Shown here: positions 17,691 to 25,264 of the stretch, in pieces
Layout of the letters: each line of letters begins with the position of its first letter
Position numbering within the stretch: position 1 is the first letter of the stretch
Assembly: GCF_003865015.1 (NCBI RefSeq)
Contig: NZ_BHVV01000006.1
Coordinates: 310,001-374,000, forward strand
Origin: Sulfurisoma sediminicola
GTDB lineage: Bacteria > Pseudomonadota > Gammaproteobacteria > Burkholderiales > Rhodocyclaceae
DNA: 64,000 bases
Direction: 5' to 3'
Notes under the pieces: model-generated
The model's input: only the letters and a program-made list of their open reading frames with translations
What the model was told of the DNA's origin: nothing
Databases searched by the model: none
Made by a program: the position numbers and the translations under genes

Positions 17691-18320
17691 ATGACCCCGC
17701 CAGCTCCCACCGGACGTTTGATGCAGCAAGTGAGCGATCCCCGCAGCGACGAAGCCCTGATGCTCGCCTATCGCGACGGTGATGCGGCCGCGTTCGACCT
17801 GCTGTACGAGCGGTGGCGCGGTCGGCTCTATCGCTATCTGCTGCATCAGGTCGGCGCGGCGGCGATCGCCGACGAGATCTACCAGGACATCTGGATGCGG
17901 GTGATCGGCGCACGCGGGCATTACGAGGTGACGGCCAGGTTTTCGACCTGGCTGTTCCGCATCGCCCGCAATCGCCTGGTCGATCACTGGCGCCGCCTCG
18001 GGCGCGAGATCGTCGACACGGCGGCCGACTTCGAGGCGACGGACCCCGAGGACGAGCCGGTGAATGTTCTGGTGACGGCGAGCGCCGCGCCCGAGGAGAA
18101 CCCGGAGCGTCGAGCGGAACGCGCGCAACTGGCGACGCAACTGATCGCCGCCATCGAGGCGCTGCCAACGCTGCAGCGGGACGCCTTCCTGATGGCGGAG
18201 GAGGGCGGGATGACGCTCGAGGAAATCGCCGCGGCCACCGGCACCGGCCGCGAAACCGTGAAAAGCCGCCTGCGCTATGCGCTGGTCAAGCTCCGCAGCC
18301 AACTGGGACACTGGCGATGA
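17691..18320 (+). CDS. ECF-type RNA polymerase sigma factor
   Basis: A protein of 209 aa (199 from the alternative ATG at 17721). Region 2: FDLLYERWRGRLYRYLLHQVG, EIYQDIWMRVI and FSTWLFRIARNRLVDHWRRL. Region 4: ALPTLQRDAFLMAEEGGMTLEEIAAATGTGRETVKSRLRYALVKLRSQLG. It directs RNA polymerase to stress-type promoters. Neither start has a clear ribosome-binding site. Its stop overlaps the next start (ATGA), which points to translational coupling with a membrane partner that is likely its anti-sigma factor. Confidence 0.92.
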   Translation: MTPPAPTGRLMQQVSDPRSDEALMLAYRDGDAAAFDLLYERWRGRLYRYLLHQVGAAAIADEIYQDIWMRVIGARGHYEVTARFSTWLFRIARNRLVDHWRRLGREIVDTAADFEATDPEDEPVNVLVTASAAPEENPERRAERAQLATQLIAAIEALPTLQRDAFLMAEEGGMTLEEIAAATGTGRETVKSRLRYALVKLRSQLGHWR

Positions 18321-19078
18321 CGAACGATCCGATCAAGGACAGCGAAATTTCCGCGCTCTATCGCGAGGGGGCGAAGGCGGAGCCGCCGCCGGTGCTCGAC
18401 GCGGCCATCCGCGCCGCCGCGCACGAGGCGCTGACCGAACGGCCGGCCGCGGCGCTGCGACCGCAGCCCTGGTGGGAGCGCTGGCGCCTGCCCGTCGGCG
18501 TGTTCGCCACGCTGGTGCTGACCTTCTCTCTCACCTTGCTGGTGGAGCGGGAGCGGGCGCGCGATATCGAACCGGCGCCGCCGGCCGTGCCCGCGCCCGC
18601 GCGAGTCGACGAGCCTGCGGCGGAAAAGTCGCCGCCGGCCGTTGCGGACGAAGCGCAGCCGCAGAGGGTGGCCCCGCCGCCGCAAAAGTCGGCGCCGGCG
18701 ATACGGCGCGACGCGCTGCCGCAGCGATCACGGTCAGCCGAGGCCGCCGCACCCGCCGCGACAGCGCCTGAGCCAATCTCGCCGCCCGTGCTCGGTGGCG
18801 CAGCGGCGCCGGCGGCGGCCGAGCAGCGCAGCAGCGTCGAGACACTCCAGGCCAGGCCGGCCGCCGAGGGTGCTATGGCCGATCGCGTGGCTCCGGCGGC
18901 GGTGCAGATGAAACGCGAAGCCAAGGCGGCCGCCCCGGCAGCGCGTTCGCCCGAGGCCTGGCTGGAAGAGATCCGCCGGTTGCGCCGCGAGGGCCGCGCG
19001 GCCGAGGCGCAGGCGCAACTGGAGGAATTCCGGCGGGCCCATCCCGACTTCGTCCTGCCGGACGACCTGAAGCGCTAG
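18317..19078 (+). CDS. Single-pass membrane protein, probable anti-sigma partner
   Basis: A 253-aa protein: short cytoplasmic region (1-55), one transmembrane helix (LPVGVFATLVLTFSLTLLV, about 58-76), a long Ala/Pro/Gln-rich periplasmic linker and a C-terminal helical stretch (SPEAWLEEIRRLRREGRAAEAQAQLEEFRRAHPDFVLPDDLK) of a kind seen in many proteins next to ECF sigma genes. No HxxxCxxC zinc motif is present, so it is not a ZAS-type anti-sigma; the role is inferred from the ATGA overlap. Its stop TAG falls inside the CTAG that borders the MITE-like element. Confidence 0.68.
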   Translation: MTNDPIKDSEISALYREGAKAEPPPVLDAAIRAAAHEALTERPAAALRPQPWWERWRLPVGVFATLVLTFSLTLLVERERARDIEPAPPAVPAPARVDEPAAEKSPPAVADEAQPQRVAPPPQKSAPAIRRDALPQRSRSAEAAAPAATAPEPISPPVLGGAAAPAAAEQRSSVETLQARPAAEGAMADRVAPAAVQMKREAKAAAPAARSPEAWLEEIRRLRREGRAAEAQAQLEEFRRAHPDFVLPDDLKR

Positions 19079-19345
19079 GGCCTGTTCACAATCAAGCGAC
19101 GGTGGCGCTGGAGACAAATCCGGATGCGATGCAAGGCGCGGCGACGCGGCGATGCGTGTGCCTCGCAAGGAGCCGCAACGCTGCAGCGCGCCGGATTTGT
19201 CCCAGCCCTGCGGGTTGAGGCCGGAAGCGGCGCCTGCCACGTTGTCGGGCTTGCCAAGGGATCACCATTGGCTGCACCCTCCGCCTCGCAGTCATCCGCT
19301 TCCGGCCTCAACGCCATCCGCCGCATGATTGTGAACAGGCCCTAG
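19075..19345. mobile_element. MITE-like element, 271 bp, perfect terminal inverted repeats
   Basis: The two ends are an exact 20-bp inverted repeat (CTAGGGCCTGTTCACAATCA at 19075-19094 and its complement at 19326-19345). The outer CTAG or inner TA may be the target duplication, as for IS5/IS427 or IS630-type transposases. Inside are further dyads: CAAATCCGG with CCGGATTTG, and TTGAGGCCGGAAGCGG with CCGCTTCCGGCCTCAA. No open frame codes for a transposase, so it would need one in trans. It fills most of the gene-free gap 19079-19432. Confidence 0.7.
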
Positions 19346-19432
19346 GCCGGCCGATGGCGAACGCGGTTTAACCCCGTTCGTCGCCGCGCCTCGTTGAAGG
19401 GAGTGCAAGCCCCCTTTTTCGAGGAGAAGAAC

Positions 19433-20197
19433 ATGAAAAAACTGCTGACCCTGCTGGCTGCCACCTGGCTCACCGGCTGCGCCAACATCGCCGACGCCGG
19501 CGCCCTGCTCGACGTCGCCGTCATCAACCGCTCGAGCGGCGAGCGCATGACCACCTACCGCCATGGCGGCCGCCTCTACGTCGCCGGGACCCCGGGCGAT
19601 CGCTACGCCGTCGAACTGCGCAATCGCAGCGGCGCCCGCGTGCTCGCCGTGCTTTCGGTCGACGGCGTCAATGCCGTCACCGGGCAGACGGCCGCGCCGC
19701 GGCAGTCGGGCTACGTGCTCGATGCCGGGTCGAGCGCCGAGATCAGCGGCTGGCGCAAGAGCATGGACGACGTCGCCGCCTTCTATTTCACGGCGCTGCC
19801 CGACTCCTATGCCGCCCGCACCGATCGCCCCGACCATGTCGGCGTCATCGGCGTCGCCGTGTTCCGCGAGCGCGTCGAGCCGCGCGTCGAGGAACAGCCG
19901 CCCGCGCTGGCGAAATCGGAAACGCTCGGTGCCGCGCGCGCGGTGCCGGCAGCGCCCGCCGCCGCGCAGGAAAGCAGGAGCGCGGCGCTCGCGGATCGCC
20001 TTGGTACCGGCCACGGCGAACGCATCGCCGAAGGGACGCGCTACACGGATTTCCGCCGCGAAAGCACGCGGCCGGTCGAGACCATCACCATCCATTACGA
20101 TTCCTATCGCAATCTCGTCGCGCGTGGCATCGTGCCGTCACCGTCGCGCCTGCCGCAGCCCTTCCCCGGCGGCTTCGTCCCCGACCCGCGCGGGTGA
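19433..20197 (+). CDS. Predicted lipoprotein of unknown function
   Basis: A 254-aa protein with a signal sequence and a lipobox-like LTGC (Cys19), or cleavage after ADAG. The mature part begins with a beta-rich region (ALLDVAVINRSSGERMTTYRHGGRLYVAGTPGDRYAVELRNRSG) and ends in a Pro-rich tail. I do not recognise the family. The ATG at 19433 has a good ribosome-binding site (GAGGAGAAG). It is the first gene after the MITE-like element. Confidence 0.7.
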   Translation: MKKLLTLLAATWLTGCANIADAGALLDVAVINRSSGERMTTYRHGGRLYVAGTPGDRYAVELRNRSGARVLAVLSVDGVNAVTGQTAAPRQSGYVLDAGSSAEISGWRKSMDDVAAFYFTALPDSYAARTDRPDHVGVIGVAVFRERVEPRVEEQPPALAKSETLGAARAVPAAPAAAQESRSAALADRLGTGHGERIAEGTRYTDFRRESTRPVETITIHYDSYRNLVARGIVPSPSRLPQPFPGGFVPDPRG

Positions 20198-20204
20198 GCG
20201 GCGC

Positions 20205-20951
20205 TCAATTCGGTCGCCGCGCCTGCTGCCAGGCCAGCACGGCCTGGCCGGCTGCGGCAAGGATCTCGCGGTGGCGCTGCGCCGGCAGGGACAGGCGCAG
20301 GGACTCGAACAATCGCTGCGTCGTTTCCTGCGGCAGGGGCGCGTTCTGGCTCAGCAGCCTGATCTGGACGTGAGCCAGCGCATCGGCCACCAGTCGCCAG
20401 CCGACCAGGGGCATGCGCTCGATCAGCGCCAGCATCATGCCGCCCAGGCCGCGCATGATGCGTGCGGCTTCGGCGCGATCGTCGCAGGCCGCCATCGCGT
20501 GCCACAGCGCCAGATGGATGGCGCGGCGCAACTCGACCTTGAAGTCGATCGCATGCATTTCCTCGCGCTCCACGCTCTCGAACTGCTGCTGGAAGCGGGC
20601 ATCGGCGACCACATCGAGCCCGGCGCGCAGCGCGCCGAGCAGGGCGCTCGGGCCCGGCAGCTGCGTCAGCTCGAAGGCCTGCGAGTACGCCAGCGCCCAT
20701 TGATCGATGCCGCTGGCGAGCAGCGCCTGGCGCAGGGCGCGAGCCTCCTCGCTGCCTGCCGCCGAGCACCATTCGCGACAGCCGATCTCGAGTTCCGCGA
20801 CGCCCGCAGCGAGGGCCGCCGGCTTGCCCTCGACGCTCAGGCGAAACAGGCGGGCGAAGGCATCATGGGCCATGCGCGCTGCCTGCCGCTGGTCCTCGGG
20901 TGGCACCAGTGGGGCGAGGGGATCGTCCGGAAGGGAGGGGGCGTGGGTCAC
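20205..20951 (-). CDS. Hypothetical helical protein
   Basis: A 248-aa, mostly alpha-helical soluble protein without signal peptide or known motif; GTG start. Stretches such as FARLFRLSVEGKPAALAAGVAEL and LRRAIHLALWHAMAACDDRAEAARIMRGLGGMMLALIERMPLVGWRLVADALAHVQIRLL are regular amphipathic helices. It is convergent with the lipoprotein gene (7-bp gap) and divergent from the DUF4126 gene. Coding character is strong (few rare codons, clear third-position GC), but no function can be assigned. Confidence 0.65.
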   Translation of the reverse strand: MTHAPSLPDDPLAPLVPPEDQRQAARMAHDAFARLFRLSVEGKPAALAAGVAELEIGCREWCSAAGSEEARALRQALLASGIDQWALAYSQAFELTQLPGPSALLGALRAGLDVVADARFQQQFESVEREEMHAIDFKVELRRAIHLALWHAMAACDDRAEAARIMRGLGGMMLALIERMPLVGWRLVADALAHVQIRLLSQNAPLPQETTQRLFESLRLSLPAQRHREILAAAGQAVLAWQQARRPN

Positions 20952-21001
20952 GGCCGCGAGGAAGGAAACGGAACAGGGGTGGGGCGCTATTATCCCGCAC
21001 C

Positions 21002-21610
21002 ATGAACCCCGACGTTCTCGCGCCCTTCGCCCTGGCCGCCGCCCTGTCGGCGGCCGCAGGCCTGCGCTTCTATGGCGTGGTGTTCTTCGTCGGCCTGCTC
21101 GGCAGTCTCGGCGTCATCGAATTGCCGGGCGAGCTGCGCCTGCTGTGCCATCCCGCCGTCGTCGCCGTTTCCGGACTGCTGTTCGCGCTGGAATTCACGG
21201 CCGACAAGATTCCACTGGTGGATTCTCTCTGGGATGCCTTCAACACCTTCGTCCGTGTGCCCGGCGGCGCGCTGCTGGCGGCGCTGGCATTGGCCAATTT
21301 CGACAGCGGCCTGGTCGCCGCAGCGGCGCTGCTCGGCGGCGTGCTCGCCGGCGGCACGCACGTCGCCAAGATGGGCACCCGTGCCACGCTGAATCTCTCG
21401 CCCGAACCGTTCAGCAACTGGCTCGCCTCCCTCGCCGAGGACGGGCTCGGTCTCGGCCTGTTGGTGCTGGCCATCGCCCATCCGATCGTCTTCCTGCTCG
21501 CCTTCGCGCCGTTCCTGCTGCTGCTGGTCTGGGTGCTGGCGAAGGTGGCGCGGCTGGCACTCGGGGTGATACGCCGTCGCGTCGTCGCTCGGCCACGGCA
21601 GCAGCGATGA
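21002..21610 (+). CDS. DUF4126-family membrane protein
   Basis: A 202-aa integral membrane protein with about five hydrophobic helices and the family stretch LLCHPAVVAVSGLLFALEFTADKIPLVDSLWDAFNTFVRVPGGALLAA. Function unknown. The stop overlaps the next start (ATGA), so it is translated together with the GIY-YIG protein. Confidence 0.85.
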   Translation: MNPDVLAPFALAAALSAAAGLRFYGVVFFVGLLGSLGVIELPGELRLLCHPAVVAVSGLLFALEFTADKIPLVDSLWDAFNTFVRVPGGALLAALALANFDSGLVAAAALLGGVLAGGTHVAKMGTRATLNLSPEPFSNWLASLAEDGLGLGLLVLAIAHPIVFLLAFAPFLLLLVWVLAKVARLALGVIRRRVVARPRQQR

Positions 21611-21882
21611 CGGAGTCCGCGCCCAGGACCTGGTTCGTCTACCTGATCGAATGTCGAGACGGCAGCATCTACACCGGCATCACCACCGATGTCGCGGCCC
21701 GCTATGCGGCACACGCGGCGGGCAAGGGCGCCCGCTACACGCGCTCGCACCCGCCGCTGCGCTTGCTGGGAAGCGAGGTCCATCCCGATCGCTCGGCGGC
21801 GGCGAAGGCCGAATACCGCATCAAGCGATTGATGCCGGCCGAAAAGCTCGCTTACGCGGCGCGGATGAGCAAAGTGGCGTGA
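21607..21882 (+). CDS. Small GIY-YIG nuclease (YhbQ type)
   Basis: A 91-aa single-domain endonuclease: FVYLIECRDGSIYTGITTDVAARYAAH carries the GIY-YIG strand pattern (VYL...YTG) and R in the following helix; GKGARYTRSHPPLRLL is typical of the YhbQ/UPF0213 group. These cleave branched or structured DNA; the cellular role is unsettled. Confidence 0.9.
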   Translation: MTESAPRTWFVYLIECRDGSIYTGITTDVAARYAAHAAGKGARYTRSHPPLRLLGSEVHPDRSAAAKAEYRIKRLMPAEKLAYAARMSKVA

Positions 21883-21886
21883 GATC

Positions 21887-22420
21887 TCAGCGGGCGCTGT
21901 CGCCCTGGGCCGTGTAGCGCAGCTGCTTCAGGTCGTAGCCCTGGTCGGCCGCCGCCTTGAGGGCCGCGTCGAGCATTTCCTGCGGCAATTGCGGCGTGCG
22001 CGACAAAACCCAGAGGAAGCGCCGGTTCGGATTGCCGACCACGGCCCAGCGATAGTCGGGATCGAGCCCGATCACCCAGTAGTCGGAGCGGAAGGGCCAG
22101 AAGAAGGACACCTTGAGGCGGGCGTTGTTGCTGCCCTCGACTACGGTGGCCGAACCCTTGGCTTCGTCGAAGCCGCTGTCGGTGCGGCAGCGGTTGGTGA
22201 CGCTGACGCTGCCGTCGGGCGCCAGCGCGTATTCGGCCGTGGTGTCGCCGACGCAGTCGCGCTGGAAGAACATCGGGAAGGAACCGATCTCGAACCACTT
22301 GCCGACGTAGCGGCTGATGTCGACCTGGGCCACGGAGGCCACCGCAGTTTCGGCGTGAGCGGGCAGCGGAAGCCAGGCCAGGGCGAGGAAAAGCAGGCGC
22401 GACGCGACGGAATGGAACAT
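21887..22420 (-). CDS. blc: Outer-membrane lipocalin, Blc-like
   Basis: A 177-aa protein with a signal peptide (LLFLALAWLPLPAHA) and a lipocalin barrel: DISRYVGKWFEIGSFPMFFQRDCVGDTTAEYAL (GxW motif), then VSFFWPFRSDYWVIGLDPDYRWAVVGNPNRRFLWVLSRTP, the conserved R-containing end. No lipobox Cys, unlike E. coli Blc, so it is probably periplasmic. It binds lysophospholipids or fatty acids in relatives. Confidence 0.87.
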   Translation of the reverse strand: MFHSVASRLLFLALAWLPLPAHAETAVASVAQVDISRYVGKWFEIGSFPMFFQRDCVGDTTAEYALAPDGSVSVTNRCRTDSGFDEAKGSATVVEGSNNARLKVSFFWPFRSDYWVIGLDPDYRWAVVGNPNRRFLWVLSRTPQLPQEMLDAALKAAADQGYDLKQLRYTAQGDSAR

Positions 22421-22615
22421 GGCGGAACTTTATACGAAAGACAGAGGGAGATGCATGAATCCGGTACCGTGTATCGGGTACTTTTCCCCGTCTATTCCTG
22501 CATTTGGATCGAGGCGTCGGCCATTTGAAACATGTTGTTGCAAATCGGCGTTGAACCATTCTCCCGCGGCCCCATCTACCTAGACATTCGAGAAACAACA
22601 ACGACGGAGAGACGA

Positions 22616-22940
22616 ATGGAGTCAGACGCGATTCAGAAGTTCCTTACCGATTCACGGCGCTACCTGGGCCGCTAAGCACGAGTTCCCATGGTGGCGGGAA
22701 GACGCCAATTTCAGCGAAGAGACGCAGGAGCAGCAAATGAACCAGCAAGCCATCAGCCTGATCGACGTCCTCATGCCGCCGGGAAACCGCTGGCTGATGG
22801 AGCTTTCGCGTCGCAAGGCCGATCTTCCCCCCGGCGTGCGCATCGTCCGCTTCAGCGAAAACGACGATGCGAGCGAGGCCGATGAGAGTGACGCCGGTGC
22901 CGCCGCCGAAGCCAAGCGAGGCAAGAAGATCGCGGCCTGA
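22616..22940 (+). pseudogene. Small unknown protein gene with a +1 frameshift
   Basis: The ATG at 22616 has a ribosome-binding site (GGAGAG) and gives MESDAIQKFLTDSRRYLGR followed by a stop at 22673. Removing one G from GGG at 22666-22668 joins this to the frame RYLAAKHEFPWWREDANFSEE..., which continues without a break into the 67-aa frame starting MNQQAISLIDVLM at 22737 and ends at 22940. The repaired product would be 107 aa, acidic near its C-terminus. Either a real frameshift, programmed slippage, or a sequence error. The downstream part has its own AGGAG before the ATG at 22737 and might be made alone. Family not recognised. Confidence 0.6.
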
Positions 22941-22951
22941 AGCCGCCACGC

Positions 22952-23419
22952 TCAGGGTTTGAGGTCCAGCACCGGCGTATCGGCATAGGCGTCGATGCCG
23001 TCGATCTCGATGACGTTGTCGTGCACCGCCAGTACGTTCACGCTGCTCTGGGCGATGAGGTTGGGGCGGAAGGGCGAGCGCGTGGCGAACACGCCGCGCA
23101 GCGGGCGGCTGCTGTCGCCGCGCGGATGGACCTGGAGGATGGATCGCTTCTCCGGGCTGTCGTTGCGGTCGAACCAGTAGAACACCCACATGGTCTTTAA
23201 CTCGTCGACGCCGAGCAGAGCCGGCTGGTAGCGCTTGTCGATGACGATGAAGGTCTTGCCGCCGCTCTTCCTGATCCAGCCGACCGGGCTCACCGTGTAC
23301 GCCGGCGTCGCCTGCACCTGCTCGGCGGCGAGGCCAGGTGGAGCCCAGGCGATCAGGCCGAGCAGCAGCGCGGCCGCGAGGTGACGGCAGGCCGATTTCG
23401 TTTCGGCGCGGCGTGTCAT
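22952..23419 (-). CDS. TrmO/TsaA-like protein with signal peptide
   Basis: A 155-aa protein. Residues 1-32 are a signal peptide (CRHLAAALLLGLIAWAPPGLAA). The rest matches the TrmO/YaeB fold, which in the cytoplasm methylates t6A37 of tRNA with SAM: VSPVGWIRKSGGKTFIVIDKRYQPALLGVDELKTMWVFYWFDRND and GVFATRSPFRPNLIAQSSVNVL (family GVFATRSPFRPNPIG). Export would separate it from tRNA, so it may have another role. Its start overlaps the stop of the cupin gene (ATGA). Confidence 0.82.
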   Translation of the reverse strand: MTRRAETKSACRHLAAALLLGLIAWAPPGLAAEQVQATPAYTVSPVGWIRKSGGKTFIVIDKRYQPALLGVDELKTMWVFYWFDRNDSPEKRSILQVHPRGDSSRPLRGVFATRSPFRPNLIAQSSVNVLAVHDNVIEIDGIDAYADTPVLDLKP

Positions 23420-23790
23420 CGCTTTACCTCGGCCTCGAGCAGTTCGGTGTCCTCGTGGGCGTAGGCCGGGCTGCAGCAGCAGAGAATGCGCAGAGGCACC
23501 GCGCCGATGGCCTCGATGCAATGCGCCGTGCCCGGCGCAATCAGCACGCTGTCGCCGGCGGCGACGTCGAAGGTGTCCGCGCCCAGCGTCATGCGGCCGC
23601 TGCCGGCGGTGACGTGGTAGATCTCCTCGGTCATGCCATGGCGATGCAGCAGGGTGCGCGTGCCCGCAGGCACCGTCGCCTCGGCCAGGCTCTGCCGGCG
23701 CCCGCCGTGCAGCGAGGGGTGCATCAGTTCGCGGATTTCGGAGCCGTCCCGGGTGACGTAGGCCGGGATGTCGGCGTAGCGGGTCTTCAT
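23416..23790 (-). CDS. Single-domain cupin protein
   Basis: A 124-aa cupin: motif 1 TLLHRHGMTEEIYHVTAGSGRM (G-X5-HXH-X3,4-E variant with H-R-H and E), motif 2 GDSVLIAPGTAHCIE. The metal ligands H, H, E and H are present. Likely a dioxygenase or sugar/small-molecule binding protein; the end CCCSPAYAHEDTELLE is typical of a group often annotated as cupin-domain proteins. Coupled to the TrmO-like gene. Confidence 0.85.
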   Translation of the reverse strand: MKTRYADIPAYVTRDGSEIRELMHPSLHGGRRQSLAEATVPAGTRTLLHRHGMTEEIYHVTAGSGRMTLGADTFDVAAGDSVLIAPGTAHCIEAIGAVPLRILCCCSPAYAHEDTELLEAEVKR

Positions 23791-23830
23791 TGGTATCCTC
23801 CGGCCGTCGAGTATAGCGGCGGAGCCTGCC

Positions 23831-24523
23831 ATGCCCCAACAACGCACCATCCTCATCACCGGCGTCAGCCGCGGGCTCGGCCGCGCGCTGGCGCTGAAAT
23901 TCGCCGCGAGCGGCCACGTCGTCGTCGGTTGCGGCCGCTCGGCCGAAGCGCTGGCAGCACTGCGCCGCGAGATCGGCAAGCAGGGCCACTTCCAGGTCGT
24001 CGACGTCGCCAGCGACCGCCAGGTCGCCCACTGGGCGCAGAAGGTCATCGACACCGTCGGCGCGCCCGACCTGCTGCTCAACAACGCCGCGCTGATCAAC
24101 CGCAACGCCCCGCTGTGGCAGGTGCCGGCCGCCGAGTTCTCCGACGTGATCGACGTCAACATCAAGGGCGTGGCCAACGTGCTGCGACATTTTCTGCCGG
24201 CGATGGTCGCACGCAAGTCCGGCGTGATCGTCAATTTCAGCTCGGGCTGGGGTCGTGCGACCGACGCCGAGGTCGCACCCTACTGCGCCACCAAGTGGGC
24301 GATCGAAGGCATGACGCGGGCCCTGGCGCAGGAGCTGCCGCGCGGCATGGCGGCGGTCCCGCTCAATCCCGGCATCATTGACACGGCGATGCTGCGCAGC
24401 TGCTTCGGCGCCGATGCCGGGCACTACCCGACGGCCGACGAATGGGCCGAGACCGCCGCGCCCTTCCTGCTCAGGCTCGGCGCGGCCGACAACGGCAAGG
24501 CGCTGACGGCGCCCGGCGGCTGA
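23831..24523 (+). CDS. Short-chain dehydrogenase/reductase
   Basis: A 230-aa classical SDR: cofactor loop TGVSRGLG (11-18), NNAA motif, catalytic Ser in NFSSGWG and YxxxK in YCATK, ending PLNPGIIDTAM. NAD(P)-dependent oxidoreductase; the substrate is unknown. Divergent from the cupin gene with 40 bp between starts. Confidence 0.9.
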   Translation: MPQQRTILITGVSRGLGRALALKFAASGHVVVGCGRSAEALAALRREIGKQGHFQVVDVASDRQVAHWAQKVIDTVGAPDLLLNNAALINRNAPLWQVPAAEFSDVIDVNIKGVANVLRHFLPAMVARKSGVIVNFSSGWGRATDAEVAPYCATKWAIEGMTRALAQELPRGMAAVPLNPGIIDTAMLRSCFGADAGHYPTADEWAETAAPFLLRLGAADNGKALTAPGG

Positions 24524-24529
24524 AGGCCG

Positions 24530-25189
24530 TCAGCGCACCCAACTCACCACGTCCGCGAGCGGCTGCCGCGTTTTGGCCGGCTGCGGATTGATGCGGTAGC
24601 CGAAGGCCAGCATCACAGCGAGGCCGAACTCGCCCGTGTCGAGCACGCCGGCCTCCTGCAGGATCGCCTCCGTTCCCGCCATTTCGAAGCCCTCGATCGG
24701 GCAGGAATCGATGCCGAGCAGCGCGGCCGCAGTCATCAAGTTGCCGAGCGCGATGTAGGTCTGCTTGGCCGCCCAGTCTTCGAGCTGGCGCCCGCTGTCG
24801 AGGACGTGATGGTCGGTCTGCTGGAACTTGCCGACGCGCGCGCGCTTGGCCTGCTGCACGTCGTCGTTGAGCTTCTGTACGTCGGTCATCATGTGGCGCA
24901 CGTGCGCCGAGTCGAAGCGCATGTCCTTGCGGTAGAGCAGGGCGAGGTAGTGGCTGGCCGTGGGCAGCGTGCCCTGCGCGCCCCAGACGGTGGCGAGGAG
25001 CTTCTGGCGCAGGGCGGGGTTCTGGATCACCACGAACTTCCACGGCTCGAGGCCAAAGGAACTCGGCGACAGCCGTCCGCACTCGAGGATGGCGTCGAAG
25101 TCGGCGTCGGGAATCTTGCGCTGGGGGTCGAACTGCTTGCAGGCGTGGCGGAAGCGGAAGGCGGACAGGACATCGTCGCGGGTGGTCAT
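24530..25189 (-). CDS. NAD(P)H nitroreductase family protein
   Basis: A 219-aa FMN-dependent oxidoreductase of the NfsB/YdgI type: FRFRHACKQFDPQRKIPDADFDAILECGRLSPSSFGLEPWKFVVI is the FMN-binding N-terminus, and PIEGFEMAGTEAIL is the dimer/FMN loop. It reduces nitro compounds or quinones in relatives. Convergent with the SDR (6-bp gap), divergent from the MFS gene. Confidence 0.92.
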   Translation of the reverse strand: MTTRDDVLSAFRFRHACKQFDPQRKIPDADFDAILECGRLSPSSFGLEPWKFVVIQNPALRQKLLATVWGAQGTLPTASHYLALLYRKDMRFDSAHVRHMMTDVQKLNDDVQQAKRARVGKFQQTDHHVLDSGRQLEDWAAKQTYIALGNLMTAAALLGIDSCPIEGFEMAGTEAILQEAGVLDTGEFGLAVMLAFGYRINPQPAKTRQPLADVVSWVR

Positions 25190-25264
25190 GATCAGGCTCC
25201 GGAAAGTCGTGGCGGCGGGATTTTACGTCGGGGTCGCCGTAACGCATCGGCGATAATTGCAGCG

